From Vanilla planifolia (taxonomy: Eukaryota; Streptophyta; Magnoliopsida; Asparagales; Orchidaceae): DNA of 64,000 nucleotides. The translations under genes were made by a program, and so were the position numbers. The DNA lies in NCBI GenBank assembly GCA_023846275.1, contig JAIUJO010000183.1, positions 730,745 through 794,744 on the forward strand, written 5' to 3'. The notes under the pieces were generated by a model that saw nothing but the letters and a program-made list of their open reading frames with translations, had not been told where the DNA came from and made no database searches. Positions 1 to 12,480 of this stretch are shown piece after piece (the first letter of the stretch is position 1; each line of letters starts with the position of its first letter).

Positions 1-92
1 ATATAACAAATTGAAGTCGTTTTAAGGTTACATCACATAATATTTAGAGTTGTGTTGTGATATAATAAAATAAAAGTGAAAATTTAAAAAAC
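1..92 (+). repeat. End of an F-oriented satellite segment (partial monomer)
   Basis: These bases read in F orientation. An ATATAACAAATTGAAG copy of the TAATATAACCAAATCAAAG box is followed by an AAGGTTACATCAC version of the AAGGTCACATGAG box, then ATATTTAGAGTTGTG, then a second copy of the first box (GATATAATAAAATAAAAGTG) and an AAAATTTAAAAA tail. The two box copies are about 60 bp apart, as in other monomers. From about base 95 the sequence continues with R-oriented boxes, so this fragment ends at an orientation switch. The rest of the segment lies outside the window. It has no coding potential. Confidence 0.7.
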
Positions 93-639
93 ATTAGATA
101 AAACAAATGTCATTGGACTATGCTCGACAAGCTTTGTTCAATGTAATATCTATCTGTATATATCCAATTTTTTTTGTTTTATCATGTTTTATAAGACTTT
201 TAATTTACAATATATTATAGAATAAAGAATGTTACACAAAAAATCATGAGTAAAATGGAATGCAATTTTCTCATGCACTTTATCTCATTTTTTTAATTTT
301 TTCGTTTCGTTTTGTTATATTACTATGAACACTATTTCTTCTCATGTTTAACATCAGCCTTATTTTTAATTAATTATATTATGTTTATTACATTTATCTT
401 ATTCCAAATCTAGTTTGGTCAAGATAACCAATATTGTTCAACTTTCTTATAAGTTCCATCAAATTAACTTTTTATCATGTGCTCATCACAAAGTTTTAAA
501 TTTGTTATATCACATTGTTTTACTTTATCTCATTTTAATTTCAATATATATTTAATTAATATTAAAATAATAATTTTCTATTAGTTATGCTAATTTTTTT
601 TGTAATTCATAGTAATTTCAAATTAGGGCTATTTGAGAA

Positions 640-985
640 TAAGCCAGTGTCATCTGAGTAACCTTGATCATCTTTATCCAATTAAATATTTATTTTAAAA
701 TTTCTAAATAGTTTATTTTCTTTGGCTTTTGTGTGCTTTATGAGACATTTCAATCATTATTGATTTGTTGGCCAAGGTTTTTGTCAAGTTAAATGATACA
801 TTTTGATTCATATTTGATATGATTATCAAGGATGTTTCAAATGTTGTTTGATTTGTCTCAATGAGATCTATCAAATGAAATATTTTTTTCCTTATTTTGA
901 AATATTTATTAAAATTTCGGTTACACTATGAGGAGTTTTCGTTCTTAAATGATTTGATAACATGGTAGTTTACAGTAGATGACAC
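640..985 (-). repeat. Rearranged monomer with repeated boxes
   Basis: The usual R order is broken. A GAGACATTTCAATC box and a GGCCAAGG box near 740-776 are followed by a second TTTTGATTCATATTTGATAT and TATCAAGGATGTTTC near 800-837. A second copy of the CTCAATGAGATCTATC box, normally upstream, then appears near 857-873. The next landmark is the degenerate one near 945-985. This is best read as a local partial duplication inside the array, possibly followed by a deletion. Confidence 0.5.
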
Positions 986-3340
986 TAGAATGTTGTATAG
1001 CAGCATTCTCATGCAACTTATCCCATTGCTAACAATATTTCATCTTCATTTGGATAAATTGACATGTTAACCTAAATCTCTTACAACATGATATTTATAT
1101 CATTATGATTTTATTATATTATGTTGCATCATTTCACCTCCTTTTAGCCTTAATATATATTTACTCAAATTTAAAATAATAATTTATGATTATTTCATAA
1201 TATTTATATTGGAAATTAGTAGTAATTCTAAATGAAGCACTACTGAGTTAAAACAAATGTCGATGAAATCTTCTTGTGGTGATTTATCCACATATGTATT
1301 CATTATGAAAATTTTAAAATTTTTATTGTTTTAGCGTTTTAGCAAGCTTCAAGAGATATCTTGATTCATACCTTATTTGTCCTACAAGAAATGTCACACT
1401 CAATCATTTCTATCTTGGAAAGAAACTTATTTATACAATTTCTCTCATTTCTTCAAACTATTTTCATTGATTAGACCATATTGTCTTGAAACTCAAATCT
1501 TTAATCTTGTCTCCTTTACAATGATTTATATTACATTGTTTGAATTTATCTTAATTCAACTTTTATATATATTTATTTAATGTTAAAGTAAAAATTTATT
1601 TTTATTTAGTCTTATTTACTCAAGTGATTCATAGTAATTCTAAATGATGTTTAATCAAAATGAAATAAATGTCACTAGACTTGTCTTAATGAGCTTCATC
1701 CAAGTAAATACTTACATTATATTTTTTTAATATTTAATTTGACAAAAGATTTTGCATGCTCTATGACACTTATCAATTTGTACCTAACTTATAGACCAAG
1801 GACATTACCCTTGGTTTTTTCAGTATATTTAATATAATTCACTAATAAATTTAAGCTAGTTTATCCAATTGATTATTTTTAATTTTGTTATACAATTATT
1901 AAAGTGTACTTCTCCTCTCTTTTTATGACTACTTTACTTTAATTCTATTATATCACATAGATTAACATTATTTTATTTTAGCTTTATCATATAATAAAAA
2001 AATATTTAAAAAATAATTATCATTATTTATGCTTATTTTTTTGTAATTTTTAATATTTCTAAATGAGGTCGAATAATGATAAAACAAAAGTTATTAGATT
2101 TGATTAATGAACTATATCTAATAAAATATTGTTTTTTTTATTTTAAAATATTTAATTTTTTTGGAATATTCTATGTCGTTTTGATTCAACTCTAATTTGA
2201 TGACCAAGAATGTTACTATTGATCTCCTCAGTATCTTCAAATAACTTTTCTGTACAATTTATATAATTCCTTCAAATCTTAAGGTTTGAGTTGCTTATAC
2301 TATTACGTATCTCAAAATCCCCTCCATTGTAACCTTTATCCCAATATTTTTGGTAACATTAATTATTTAAAATTTTCTAACTTAAGCATTAATATATATA
2401 CATAAAAATTAAAATTATAATTTAGTAATAATTTTTCCATATTTAATTTTAAATTCATATTAGTTTTGAATGTGGCATAATGGAAATGAAAAAAATATTC
2501 TTGGGCATATCATGATGTTTTTTATTAACTAAATATTCACTTTGATATTTTTAAATTTTTTTTCGTGAGGTTTATTCACCTAAGACTATTTAGATATTCA
2601 CTTCACCATATAATACAAGTTCTATATATCCTTATTTAGCTTTAAAATATGTTTTCTCAATATTCAAAATAAAATTTAAGATCATTAATTTTTATTTATG
2701 TTTATCCTAGTAAATGTTTTGTTTTACATTTCTTAAACTTTTAAGTTTCTAGAGTTTTAAGAAAAATAATTTGAAATTTTAATTCATACTTAGTTTGACA
2801 ATAAAAGAGGTTGCACTCCAACACTTCAACAAATCAAATTGCAATGTTCCAGTAACATTTTTGTCTTTTCTTCAAATATCAAGCTTTGGTTTGGTATATT
2901 AACATCTAACTATAAGTCTCAACTTATGTAATGTAGGAATTATTTTTTTTGCAATATTATATGGAATGTGTGGAAGAATTGTCCTTGGACTTGCCTCAAT
3001 GTTTTCTAACTAATTAAATAATCCTTTTATATCATTAAAGTTTTTTCTTCAATGATTTCCCAATGACCCCTAATACATTTCCATTCATTACATATTTGGC
3101 AATCGAGGATATTACAAAAAATATCCTTAGTATCATGGAATGCATATTTCTCATAAACTTTACCTCATGTCTTATATTTTTCTTTGTAGATTTTATTATC
3201 TTATAATAAAACACTTATTCTTTGCTCATGTGACATATACATTGTTTTGTCTTGATTATATAACATTGTTTCAATTATTTTTTTAAATTAAATATATTTT
3301 CTTAATATTAAAAAGCTTTATAATTATTTTTCTTTATTTA

Positions 3341-3523
3341 ACTTGGTAAATCATAGTTATTACAAACATTGTCTTATGAAGGTGAAATAAATGCCAATAG
3401 ACTCATCTAAACAACCTCTTTCCCATTAGTTCTTTTTGCAATTCATAGAAATTTAAAATGACGCATTATAAAAGAAAGAAAATGTTATTAGAAACTTTTG
3501 GCAAGCTATATCTATTTAAATGT
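3341..3523 (-). repeat. Tandem duplication of a ~92-bp part of the monomer
   Basis: The segment holding the 'TTGGTAATTCATAG ... GGACTCATC' part of the R monomer occurs twice in direct succession, at about 3341-3430 and 3431-3523. The shared TCATAG core lies at 3351 and 3443, 92 bp apart. The copies have diverged, so the duplication is not recent. It explains the long spacing (about 502 bp) between the landmarks at 3111 and 3613. Confidence 0.55.
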
Positions 3524-6500
3524 TCACATTTATAATTTGAAATATTTTATTTTATTAGGTTTTAAGGCATTTTATGAAGCATTTTTTTCATACTTAGTTT
3601 GATGATTGAGGATGTTATACTACATCTCCATTGTGTTTTTGAAAATAAGTTTACCATATTATGTTTGCTAAATTTATTCAAATTCAAACTTAATATATGT
3701 TTTATTAATATTAAATAGTTTATTCTTATTTATGACAATTTAAATTTATAATTCATAGTTTTTCTAACCCGATTGAGACAAACAAATATTTTTTGACTCC
3801 TTTTGGGAGAGGTTTATAATTTATATACTTTTAGATACATTATTTTTTTTTGTAATTTTTCCATCTTTTGCAAAATATTTTGATTGATAGCACATTTGTT
3901 AATCAAGGATGTTACACTTCATTGTCTTATAATGTTGGAAGGCAACTTTCCCATAACATTAATTTCATTGCATGAAATTTTTTTATTTTCATATATTATA
4001 ATGAATCTTGAAAGCTCTTAATGTGTTACCTTTATATCTTATTTAGTTTCTTATACTATATAGTTCTAATTTTTCTCATTTTTTACTTTGATATGTTTTT
4101 TCTTAACATTAAAATAATATTATTATTAATGATTATTTGGTTTCATAATTCACCATGTTTTCAAAAAATGGGTGGACCAACTCATTTCAATGATCTTTAA
4201 TCACATTAAAACTTCATTTATAATCTTTTAAATATTTTTACGACGTTTGTTGTACTCATCATGTGATACGTTGACTCTTACGAATTTGACAATCAAAGAT
4301 GCTATACTTGATCTCCTTAGTATGATTGAATGGAACTGTCTTGTACAATTTATCTAATTTTTTTATATTTTTCTCTTTTGTTTAGTTATGTTGCAATGAA
4401 ACTTTCAATCTCCTTCTATGTGACTATATAACATTATTAATTCTTCTATATTATATTATTTTAATTTATCTCATTTCATCTAGAACACTTGATTACTTAA
4501 TATTGAAATAATAATTTGTTATAATTTTTATTTACTTTAGCATCACCTAAATGACTTCTACGTAATATTATGTTTTTCAATATTTTAATTTTTTCGTTAA
4601 TTGACAAGCTTTAAGAGATATTTTTGTTTGTACCTCATTTTCTAATTAGTTCACTTATAGTTAAACTCCTAAGCATCTTGGAATGTGGCTTTCTTGCATA
4701 ATTATTTCTAATTTATTCAATTTTCTTTTCTTTGTTATATTATTATTCTTCCCTCACGTGACTTTTACATCACTTTTATTTAAGCATATTGAATTCCAAC
4801 AATTTACCAAATTTCAATCCCTTTGTACTTTTATATTGTATTAAATTAAAAATTTATTACCATATATGCTTGTTTGCTTTCAAAATTCTCAATAATTGTA
4901 AACAATGTCTAATCGAGAAAATATATAGTCTATTGTACTCATCCTGACAAGCTCCATCAAATTAATTATTCAATTTAGTATTTTTAATTTTTTTTTATAA
5001 TTTTAGCACTTTATCTGAGATTTTTTTATTAGTAGTTGACTTGATGAACGAGAATGTTATGCTCGATCTCCTTAATTTCATAGAATTCTACTTTATCGTT
5101 CAATTTAGCTCATTTCATAAAACGTTTTTACTTCATTTTTTTATGAAACTATAATTTTTCACTTATATATTAAGTTATATTATATTGCCCTAATTTTCCT
5201 AATTTTATCTTTCACATATTTTCTTAAAATTAAAATAGCAATTTCTATTATTGAAATTCACTTTCACTTGGCATTCTTCATAATTCCAAAAATGCATAAG
5301 TGACGAAAAAAACTTTATTGGACTCAACTCATTAAGCTCTATCATATTAAATATTTACCTTTATAATTTTGAATATTATATTTTCTTTGTTATTACTATG
5401 CTTTACAAATCTTTTTGAATCATTTTGTTTTGGTGGTTTAAGATGCTACAGTTGATCTTGTTAGTATTTGAATGAAACTTTCACTTACAATGTAAATCTT
5501 TTCTTTAAATGTTTTTCTTTTATTTTCTTATATTACTTATTAACTTCATAATTCTTTTGATTTGACCATTACATTGTTTCAATTTTATTATATTACATAA
5601 CTTTAATTTCTATCAATTAACTTTAATATATATTAGCTTAACTTAAAGAATGTTTTATTATTATTTCACGAATAATTATTTTTTTAACTCATAGTTATTC
5701 CAGACGTTGTCTAATTTAGATGAGAGAAATTTCATTAGACATATCACGATGTGCTTTGCTAAAAGTAAATATTAAATTTCTATATTTTTAATTTTTATTC
5801 TTTAGAATGTTAAATTTTTTTTTGAGATATTTCAATTCATACCATATTAAATGATCAAGGATGGATCACTCGATCACTTTAGCATATTGGAAAGCAATAT
5901 TCTCAAAAAAATTTTGTTATTCTTTAAACATTTTCTCTTTCATTCAGTTATACTACTATTGCACTGTAATTCACCTCTCTAATGAATTTTATGTGATTGT
6001 GTTATTTTATTTTTGTTATTTGTTTTTGCTTACTCACTTTTTCAATATTCATTGTTTCCAGAAGGGGTCTAATTTAAATGAAAATAACATCACAAGACCC
6101 TCCTCAATGTGGTCTATCTAATTAAAAATTAAATATCATATTTTTTAAACATTTTTTCCAAGGTTTTGTTATGTTTTATGGGAGATTTTTTTTTTGCTTC
6201 ATTTAATGTTCGAGGATATTACATTGGATATCTTTAGTATGTTGTAAAAAAATTTTCTCATGTGATTTCTTAATTTTTAATCAATTTTTTTTGTTATAGT
6301 AAAATATAACTATAATTCCCCATGTCACATTTACATTACTTTGAGTATTTTTGTATTACATGCTTCAATTTTCCTCATTTTAGTTTTGATAAATATTTAC
6401 CCAATATATAAATACTTATTTTTTAATTGTGTATAATTACTTATGTATATCTCTATAATTCCAAAATGAGCTCAAGTGTAAATGAAACAAAAGTCATTAG

Positions 6501-6723
6501 AATCATCTAGATGAGTTATATTATCTAAATATTCTTTTTTGGCATTTTTAAATATTTTATTTTCTAAGGTTTGGGCATGTTTTACAAGTCATTTTGTTTC
6601 ATAATGGATTTGCTGATAGAGAATATTTAACTTGATCTCCTTGGTGTATTCAAACACGACATTCCCATAAAACTATTAGTTGAATCAATTTTCTCATATT
6701 TTTTTATTATTATTTAACACTTA

Positions 6724-6740
6724 GTCACCTAATGGGTGAC
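6724..6740. repeat. Short perfect inverted repeat
   Basis: GTCACC at 6724-6729 and GGTGAC at 6735-6740 are perfect inverted arms around a 5-nt TAATG spacer. The spot lies in a shortened monomer (landmarks 6624 and 6905 are only about 281 bp apart). It may mark a deletion or fold-back scar; it has no recognised regulatory meaning. Confidence 0.5.
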
Positions 6741-9700
6741 AAATTTATTTCTTCCACATGACATTTGATCGAGATGAAAAAAATTTTCATTAGATTGACA
6801 TTGAGGAGTTTTGTAATTAAACATTCATTTTCATATTATAATATATTTAACTTAACATTAGGCACATCATACTAGAGTTTTGCTTCATGCACTACTTTAA
6901 GGATAAATACGATATGTTCTATCTTTTTCATATTTTGTAATGTGTCATTTCTACATAATTTATTTCATTTCTTCAAAATTTTCAATTTAAATTAGTCATA
7001 TTACTATTTTTCTCTTCTGTAACTTTTGCATCACTATTTAGGCATATTGAAATACAACAATTTATCATATTTTAGACTTATTATATGCTGAAATTTTTAG
7101 TCAAAACTTATTGCTCCTTATGATGTTTGCTTTGGTAATTCATAGAAATTCAGAGTGAGCAAACATCAATGGACTCAACTCAATGAGCTTCATCTAAATA
7201 AATGTTGAACTTTATGTCTAAATTTTGTATTTTGTACAATTTTGGTATGCTTTATATGGTTTTTTGATTTATAGCTAATTTGATGGGTAAGGATGCAATT
7301 TGTCTCATTCCTCAAATTCTAATTCTTTGATTTTGATTTTTTTTCAAACAGTAATTCTTCCCTCACATATTTTGTTACAATAATTACCTTAATTTATCGT
7401 GTTCTAGCTTACACATATTTTCTTTAATTTAAAATAATTATTTTTGTGTTATTTAAGCTTAGGCTTTTTAGTTATTCTCAATAATTCCAAATGAAATATT
7501 CTAAAGTTGAAGAAAATGTTGTTAGAATTTACTCAAGGAGATCTCCATTGTCAACTACTTTTTTTATATTTTCAAATATTATATTTCCTTTCCTTTTGGC
7601 ATGCTTTTTAAATATTTTTGATTCATATATGATTTGACGATTTAAGATTCTATAGCTGATTTCCTTAATATCTTGGAATCCAAAATTCACTTACATTTGA
7701 ATCTCTTCCTTAAGGTTTTTTGTTTTGATTTTCTTACCTTATTAACTCTAAATCTCCTCAAATGTGAACTCTACATTGTTTTCATTTTGTTATATTGCAT
7801 AGCTACACCTTATGTTATTTTTGTTATAATATATATTGGCTTAGTTTTAAAAAAAAATAATCAATTAGTATTTATGCTTATTTTATTTTTAATTCATAAT
7901 TATTCTAAACATGGTCCATTTCGGATTTGACGAATGTCATGTGACTCATCCTAATGACCTCTCTCTAATTAAATATTTGTTTTCATTATTTGAAATATTT
8001 TATTTTTTGAGTTTTAAAATGTTTCAAGAGATATTTTGATTGCTACCATGTTTAATGAGCAAGGGCCTTACATGCGATCACCTTAGTATATCTCATTGCT
8101 ATATTTTTAGAGTTCATACTCTTTCTTAAAAGGTTTGTCTTTCATTTTGTTATATTATTATGTACCTCTAATTCACCTCTCATGCAAATTTATGTCCTTA
8201 TGACTTCATCTTTCTATTTATTTACATTTATCTTATTTAAAGTATAATATCTATATATTCTTAATTTCAAAATTGTAGCTTATTTTTGTTTTGCTTATAT
8301 AATTTTGTAATAAGCAGTAATTCCAAAGGAGCTCTAATTTAGATATAACAACTATCTATGGACTTGCTTTCACAAACTCTATCCAAAATAAATTTATTTT
8401 ATTTATTTAATATTTTTTTGTAGGATTTTCATATGCTTTTTGAGACATTTTAATTCGTATCTCATTTAACGATTAAAGATGGTATAAAGTATCTTAGAAT
8501 GCAACATTTTCAAATAATTTTTTATTTTTTTATCATATTTCATATTTAATTTGTTATATTATAATCTAACTATAATTCTCTTCCTTTAAGACAATTAAAT
8601 AACTTTCATTTTATTATATTGCATGATTTATTTTTTTATTCTTCATTTAATTAATATTTTCTTAACCTCTAAATAATAATTCATTTTTATTTATGCAAAT
8701 CTACTTTGGTAATTTTTTCTGATTCTAAATGAGGTCCAATGGGGATGAAACAAATGTTTTTATAATTGCCTTGACAAAAAAAGCTCTTTCAAGCAATTTT
8801 TTTTTAAGTAATTTATTTTCTTCGACCTTCACATCCATTACAAGTCCTTTGAATCAAACCAAATTTGATGATCGAGGAAATTATGCATGATCTACTTAGC
8901 ATCTTGGAGTGAAACTTTAACGTGTAATTTTTTTTATTTTTTTAGATGTTTAACAATATTTTTGTTACAATACGACATAACTCAAAATGTTTTGTTGTGT
9001 GATCTTTACATGTCGTTGGTTTTGATATACTACATTAGATCAATATATCTCATTTTAATTTTAACATATAATTAATATATATTAAAAATATAATTTATCA
9101 ATATTTTTTCTTACTTGCTTTTGTAACTAAATCTATATCCAAATGACGCATAATCAACATGAGAAAAATGTTTATGAATTGATGAGCACAACTTAATTAA
9201 AATTAATTTTTATGTTTTTAATTATTTTCTATGCTCTTGTCTTGGTTTACTATACATTTTGATTCATACATAATTTAATGATCAAAATTGATGCACTCAG
9301 CCTCCTTAGTATCTACTAATTGAACTTTGTTATGTAATTTATTTCTTTTATCAAAATTTATTTCTTTGATTAGATTATATTACTTTTAATGCCTTATACT
9401 CCTTTTTTTAGCCACTACTTTACATTAATTTGTTGGTTCTAGCTTTAATAAATTTTTTAAGTAATATTAAAATAGAAATATATCTTTTTTTATGCTTATT
9501 TAGTTTTGTTATTTCTAGTTATTCAAGATAAGGTAAGATCGTGAGGAAACAAACCTTACTTGACTCACCAAAATAAGCTCTATCATATTAAATATTCATA
9601 TTTATATTTTTAAATTTTTTTTTCTGTTGTTTTTTTTTATACTTTTATGAGATCTCAACTTGTGTCACATTTTGATGATTCATGATCGTACACATAATCT

Positions 9701-10132
9701 ACTTAGTATTCGAATGTAAAGTTACATTAGAATTTATGTCATTTCTTATTTTATTTTTCTTAAAATAATTTATTTTATAATAAAACTCTAATTCTCTTCT
9801 TGTGTAAGCTTCACTTTATTACGAATTTATTTTTTACATTACTTTCATTTAACTTATTACAAACTCAATATATTTTTATTTTATATTAGAATAATATTTC
9901 TATATTATTTATGTTTATTTATTTTTCTAATTTTTAGTAATTCCACAAAAGGCTTGATATAGACAAAGAAATTGTGGCTCGACAATCTCAAAGAGCTTTA
10001 TGATATTTAATATTAGTTTTATTATGTTTAAAAATTTTATTTTCTTGGGTGTTGGTACTACATTCAAGATATTTTTATCTATACTTAATTTATTTATTGA
10101 GGATTTTATACTAACTTTCTAAATCATCTTAA

Positions 10133-10150
10133 AAAGTAAACTTTTACTTT
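10133..10150. repeat. Palindromic sequence at the R-to-F orientation switch
   Basis: AAAGTAAA at 10133-10140 and TTTACTTT at 10143-10150 are perfect 8-bp inverted arms around a CT spacer. To the left, R-oriented sequence runs through a CTAAATCATCTT copy of the CTTAGTATCTT box and the following cytosine-poor GCAACTTT box. To the right, F-oriented sequence begins with a degenerate TAAAATATTTAAAAATAT box and then ATTTGGATAAAGATG (the TTGGATAGAGCTC box). A short palindrome exactly at the switch fits a fold-back or end-joining origin, but in AT-rich DNA it may be chance. Confidence 0.55.
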
Positions 10151-12420
10151 GACTAAGTTAAAAAATGTTTAGAAAACTTTCTATTTGGATAAAGATGAAC
10201 AAAATAAGTGCAATGTTTTTTATTTCAATGTAATTGTAAAATTTTTTGAAATAATATGAATTAATAAATTAAATACATTTAAATAACAAAAATGTTATTA
10301 TTTAAATATTAATTAAATAAATATTAAGTTGAAAACAAAATAAGTTGAACAACTATAATAAAACAAAAAATAATAAATTTAATTACTAAGATAAATTCCA
10401 TAAGAATATTGTATTTTAAGATGCTAAATTATTTTGTTATAGAAGATAAAATATTTAAAATGCTAAATATGAATAATTCATTTGACAAAGCTTATTGAGA
10501 TTAGTCTAATGACATTTGCAAAAATAAATAGCCATAAAGAATAATTTGTTATTATTTTAACATAAAGTAAATTATTATGATAAAAAAATTAATTGAATTA
10601 ATGTTATGGAGCAAAAAGAAGATAGTATAACATTGACTGAAACCTAGGAGATTGAGTTTAATGTCCACAATTATAAAATATTGTATGAATCAAAATGACC
10701 CATAAAAGATACAAACATTTTAGAAACATTAAAAGACTAAAAACATTATAAGAATAGTTGACTAAATAAAACTGGTCGAGAAGACTGTGTAGATGTTTCT
10801 TTCATCATAATCATAGCTCATTTTGAATTATTATGAATTATTAAAATAAATTGGTTGAAATAATATTAAAATATTATATTTATATTAAGTTATATAATAT
10901 TAAAAAAATAAAATAAATTTAAGTAAAAGAAGATTTTCAAATTAACATAATTTAAACTTCAAATAGGACAACATTTAGAGTAACACAATAACATATCCAA
11001 ACCATTATAAAATAATTAAAGAAATAAGGTAACTTATATGTGAATGATTCAATCAATGATACTAGGGATATACTTTGCAACATCTTTGATCATCGAACTA
11101 GAAATGAATCAAAATGAATGATAAAGGTTATAAAGATTCTAGGAATTAAAATATCAAGTATTATAAAAATAAATAATTAATTAGATAGAACTTATTGAAA
11201 CAACTCTAAACATGTTTATTTCATCTAGATCATAGCACATTGAGAAATATTATGATTGCCAAATAAATAAAAATAAATAGCAATAAATAATTATTTTAAA
11301 TTAATTAAATATATAAGAAATATGGAATGAGATAAATTAAAGATATAGAATATACTTTAATTAAAGTCATTTAATGCCCACATGTCATGAGAATTAAAGT
11401 CTCACTGTAAGATAATTAAAGCAAACAAAAAAGTTTAAATAAATAAGGCTAATTTTACAGAAATTTTGACCTGCAAGATACTTAGGAGATCAAGCATTTC
11501 ATCCTTGTTCATTGAATAAGGTGTGCATCGAAATTCCTTGTAAATTAGGGAAAATGTTATAAAAATATTTCAAATATAATATTACATATTGAATTAGACA
11601 GATCTCATCTGGAAGTGTCAATCGACAACTATTTCCTTTGGATCGCACCCCGCTTGAAACTACTATGAATTACAAATCTAAAGAAGGCAAATAATAATAG
11701 GATTTTATTTTCATATTAAGTAAAAATATAAAAAAAGTAGAAATAAAATAAGTTGTTAGTAATTATGATATTACCAAAATAAAGTAACATGAGAGGAGAT
11801 TTAGAGTTATAAACTAACATAACCAAAACAAAGATAAAGCACATTTTCAAGGCCATCACAAGAGCAAACAACCACAATCTTCAAATATGATACAATTACA
11901 AATATCTCTTACAACAAGCCATATAATTAAAAATAAGATATTTGAAAACATAAAAAAAGAAACACTTAAATTTATAAAGTTCATAGAGATGAGTCTAACA
12001 ATATTTGCATTTTCATCCTCGTAAACTAGCACTCAATGATGCCAAGAAGATTACTAAAAATTCAAATAAGGAATAAAAGAAATATCTTGTGAAGCAACCC
12101 AAATCCATAGAAATAAATATTTAGAGTTGTATTACTAAATATTAAAATAGATAGGGCTCATTAAGTTAAGTCCAATTATATTTGTTTCACTTATATCAAA
12201 TCTCACTTGGAATTATTAAAAATTATGAAAGTAAGTATAAAAAAATTAAATAATTATTTTCAATTTATACAAATATATAATACATACAAATGTGACATGA
12301 AATGAAGCAATAAAATATAACCAAATCAAAGACCTATGAACATCACATGCATAGAGATTTATAGTTACAGAGTTATTTTGCTAAATCGTAGTGAAAAAAG
12401 CAAATGAACTGAGATTAATT

Positions 12421-12480
12421 TTATAGAAAACAACATTCCATAAGATAATAGTCGTCATCAAGAACGCAATGACGTTCATT
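12421..12480 (+). repeat. Deletion join within a monomer
   Basis: A CAACATTCCATAAGATA copy of the GTTGCATTCCAAGATAC box runs directly into GTCGTCATCAAGAACGCAATG, which belongs to the later GAGCTCATCGAGATGAG and CCAATGACATTTG boxes. The roughly 110 bp that normally carry the GATCGAGTGTAAC landmark and the TAAAATATTT box are missing. This accounts for the long landmark gap between 12048 and 12750. Confidence 0.5.

Larger units (their letters stand above)
95..10147 (-). repeat. Tandem satellite block in R orientation (about 10 kb, diverged ~410-bp units)
   Basis: The + strand carries the reverse reading of the monomer and is T-rich. The landmark box GATGTTACACTCGATCTCC recurs in degenerate form near 231, 1391, 1803, 2212, 2810, 3111, 3613, 3911, 4301, 4655, 5056, 5445, 5863, 6218, 6624, 6905, 7291, 7649, 8067, 8481, 8881, 9291, 9688 and 10106. 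Most spacings are 385-420 bp. Outliers of about 280-300 and 500-600 bp mark truncated or partly duplicated units (for example 2575-3110, 3341-3523, 6690-6760). Between about 640 and 960 two boxes are repeated out of order. Adjacent units differ strongly from one another, so the array is old or no longer homogenised. Open frames of 60-90 codons here are translations of the T-rich repeat strand, not genes. Confidence 0.85.

Noticed and set aside
5861-6121. 86-codon hydrophobic open frame resembling a small membrane protein
   Set aside because: The hydrophobicity comes from T-rich codons of the R strand. The frame starts in the GATCAAGGATG...CGATCAC landmark and runs through the next boxes in order.
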